Of a stretch of 5,910 nt of DNA, positions 5,466-5,910 are shown piece after piece (the stretch's first letter is position 1; each line of letters begins with the position of its first letter). A model generated the notes under the pieces. That model did no database searches. It saw only the letters and a list, made by a program, of their open reading frames with translations, and was not told the DNA's origin. Source of the stretch: JBBRLG01 sp038231495 (GTDB lineage Bacteria; Planctomycetota; Planctomycetia; Gemmatales; Gemmataceae). Location: NCBI GenBank assembly GCA_038231495.1, contig JBBRLG010000473.1:1-5910 (forward strand). Reading direction: 5' to 3'. The position numbers and the translations under genes were made by a program.

Positions 5466-5482
5466 CTTGCACCCGGTGCAAG
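5466..5482. promoter_or_regulatory. 17-nt perfect palindrome, candidate TetR operator
   Basis: CTTGCACC-C-GGTGCAAG is a perfect 8-1-8 palindrome about 100 bp upstream of the regulator start. Size and symmetry suit a TetR-family dimer binding site, so autoregulation is likely. A 7-of-8 half-site occurs in front of the Met-rich lipoprotein gene (4709-4716). Confidence 0.55.
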
Positions 5483-5512
5483 TTCAGGTAAAAAGCCTGG
5501 TAGGGTCCAGAG

Positions 5513-5521
5513 AGTATACCA
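5513..5521 (-). promoter_or_regulatory. possible extended -10 of the regulator gene
   Basis: On the minus strand TGGTATACT fits TGn-TATAAT with one mismatch. No good -35 is visible, as is usual for extended -10 promoters. Transcription would start near 5506, placing the 17-nt palindrome in the early transcribed region where a bound repressor could block elongation. Confidence 0.35.
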
Positions 5522-5605
5522 CAACCGCGATGCCCGGTGGTCGATTTGAAGTTGGCAAGTCCCCTGGGGTCGGACCGTGGCGAACCGGCGGCGTTTGCTG
5601 CCGGC

Positions 5606-5637
5606 CAGCGAAAAGGTGTCACAGCGAAAAGGTGTCA
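5606..5637 (+). repeat. 16-bp direct tandem repeat, two copies
   Basis: CAGCGAAAAGGTGTCA occurs twice without a gap (5606-5621 and 5622-5637). The second copy continues as GGAAC, so that AAAAGGTGTCAGGAAC resembles, in inverted orientation, the motif at 140-155. Such motifs look like dispersed intergenic repeats. Confidence 0.7.
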
Positions 5638-5692
5638 GGAACGAATGGCACTTCCTGGAGCCGTAACCCGAAGTTCTGAAACGGCATCGACA

Positions 5693-5754
5693 CGGAGACC
5701 TCCTTCGTCTGAGAATACGGGTGTTCCAGCCTTCCCCCGACAAGGAGGTCTCCG
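5693..5754. repeat. 13-bp inverted repeat, probable IS end / RBS-sequestering hairpin
   Basis: CGGAGACCTCCTT (5693-5705) is the exact reverse complement of AAGGAGGTCTCCG (5742-5754), separated by 36 nt. The right arm contains AAGGAGG, an ideal ribosome binding site directly before the transposase-like frame. In a transcript entering from outside, this site would be paired and hidden, a strategy known from several insertion sequences to limit transposase made from external promoters. Confidence 0.6.
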
Positions 5755-5768
5755 CTGCACCCTTCTAA

Positions 5769-5910
5769 CCGACGGCCGCGCCGCCGCCAGAGCGCAACGC
5801 CCTGCGCGCCCCGTTCGCCCAGGCCGACGCCGCCACTTGCGCCGACGTGCTGTCCGAAGAACGACTGGAAGCGGCGCTGCGCGAAGAGGGTGCCACCTGG
5901 CGCGAGCAGG
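5769..5910 (+). CDS. N-terminal part of an IS4-type transposase, cut by window end
   Basis: The frame opening after TAA at 5766-5768 gives LRAPFAQADAATCADVLSE followed by ERLEAALREEGATWREQ, running off the edge. The pattern 'F...ADVLxxERLEAALREEGxxWR' is what I recall as the start of IS4-family transposases common in planctomycetes. No ATG, GTG or TTG start is near the front of this frame; the first in-frame GTG lies inside the conserved ADVL. The frame beginning with CTG at 5755, six bases after AAGGAGG, encodes an Arg-rich start (LHPSNRRPRRRQSAT) of the kind seen in such proteins but is one base out of phase. The copy is therefore probably degenerate, or carries a sequencing error. Catalytic DDE residues lie outside the window. 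Confidence 0.5.

Larger units (their letters stand above)
5366..5692. other. non-coding upstream region of the regulator gene
   Basis: I see no convincing gene here; the open frames on both strands have atypical, low-complexity Arg/Pro-rich translations. The region holds the 17-nt palindrome, a possible extended -10 and a 16-bp tandem repeat, listed separately, and ends at the IS-like hairpin. Confidence 0.55.

Noticed and set aside
1..5910. tRNA or rRNA genes
   Set aside because: No cloverleaf or conserved rRNA segment was recognised on either strand.

Overview
GC-rich bacterial DNA. Almost every gene lies on the minus strand, most with a strong Shine-Dalgarno site (AGGAGG/GGGAGG type). Protein style, GC bias and an IS4-type transposase fragment at the right edge suggest a planctomycete (Gemmata-like), but this is an impression from the sequence and no marker gene is present.

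Layout, in the direction of transcription (right to left): degenerate IS end and transposase start (about 5693-5910, +); non-coding stretch with a perfect 17-nt palindrome and short repeats (5366-5692); TetR/NemR-like regulator (4778-5365, -); regulatory gap (4596-4777); small Met-rich MXKDX-repeat lipoprotein with an apparent one-base frameshift (4372-4595, -); a 21-bp inverted repeat that encloses the start of the next gene (4211-4319); cytochrome b561-type membrane subunit (3498-4220, -); Tat-exported YedY/MsrP-like molybdopterin reductase (2702-3505, -); exported thioredoxin/TlpA-like protein whose first active-site Cys codon is an in-frame UGA (2112-2657, -); exported beta-propeller 'lactonase' (834-2045, -); RclC/YkgB-like inner-membrane protein (177-695, -); non-coding left edge (1-176).

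The genes fit one theme: defence of the cell envelope against reactive chlorine or similar oxidants. A Met-rich exported peptide plus a YedY-type reductase and a b-type cytochrome is the arrangement of the MrpX-YedY1-YedZ1 hypochlorite-scavenging system described in Azospira suillum. RclC belongs to the E. coli reactive-chlorine-resistance operon. NemR is a bleach-sensing TetR regulator, and the regulator here keeps the Cys and Lys positions of the NemR switch. In this picture methionines of the small lipoprotein are sacrificed to oxidant and the Mo enzyme, fed electrons by the cytochrome, regenerates them. The thioredoxin-like protein adds a thiol/selenol redox step.

The most unusual element is that thioredoxin-like gene. 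The UGA replaces exactly the first Cys of CxxC (giving UxxC), the frame stays open and conserved afterwards, and a 6-bp hairpin with a GUA loop sits 26 nt downstream, as expected of a bacterial SECIS. It is best read as a selenoprotein gene rather than a broken one.
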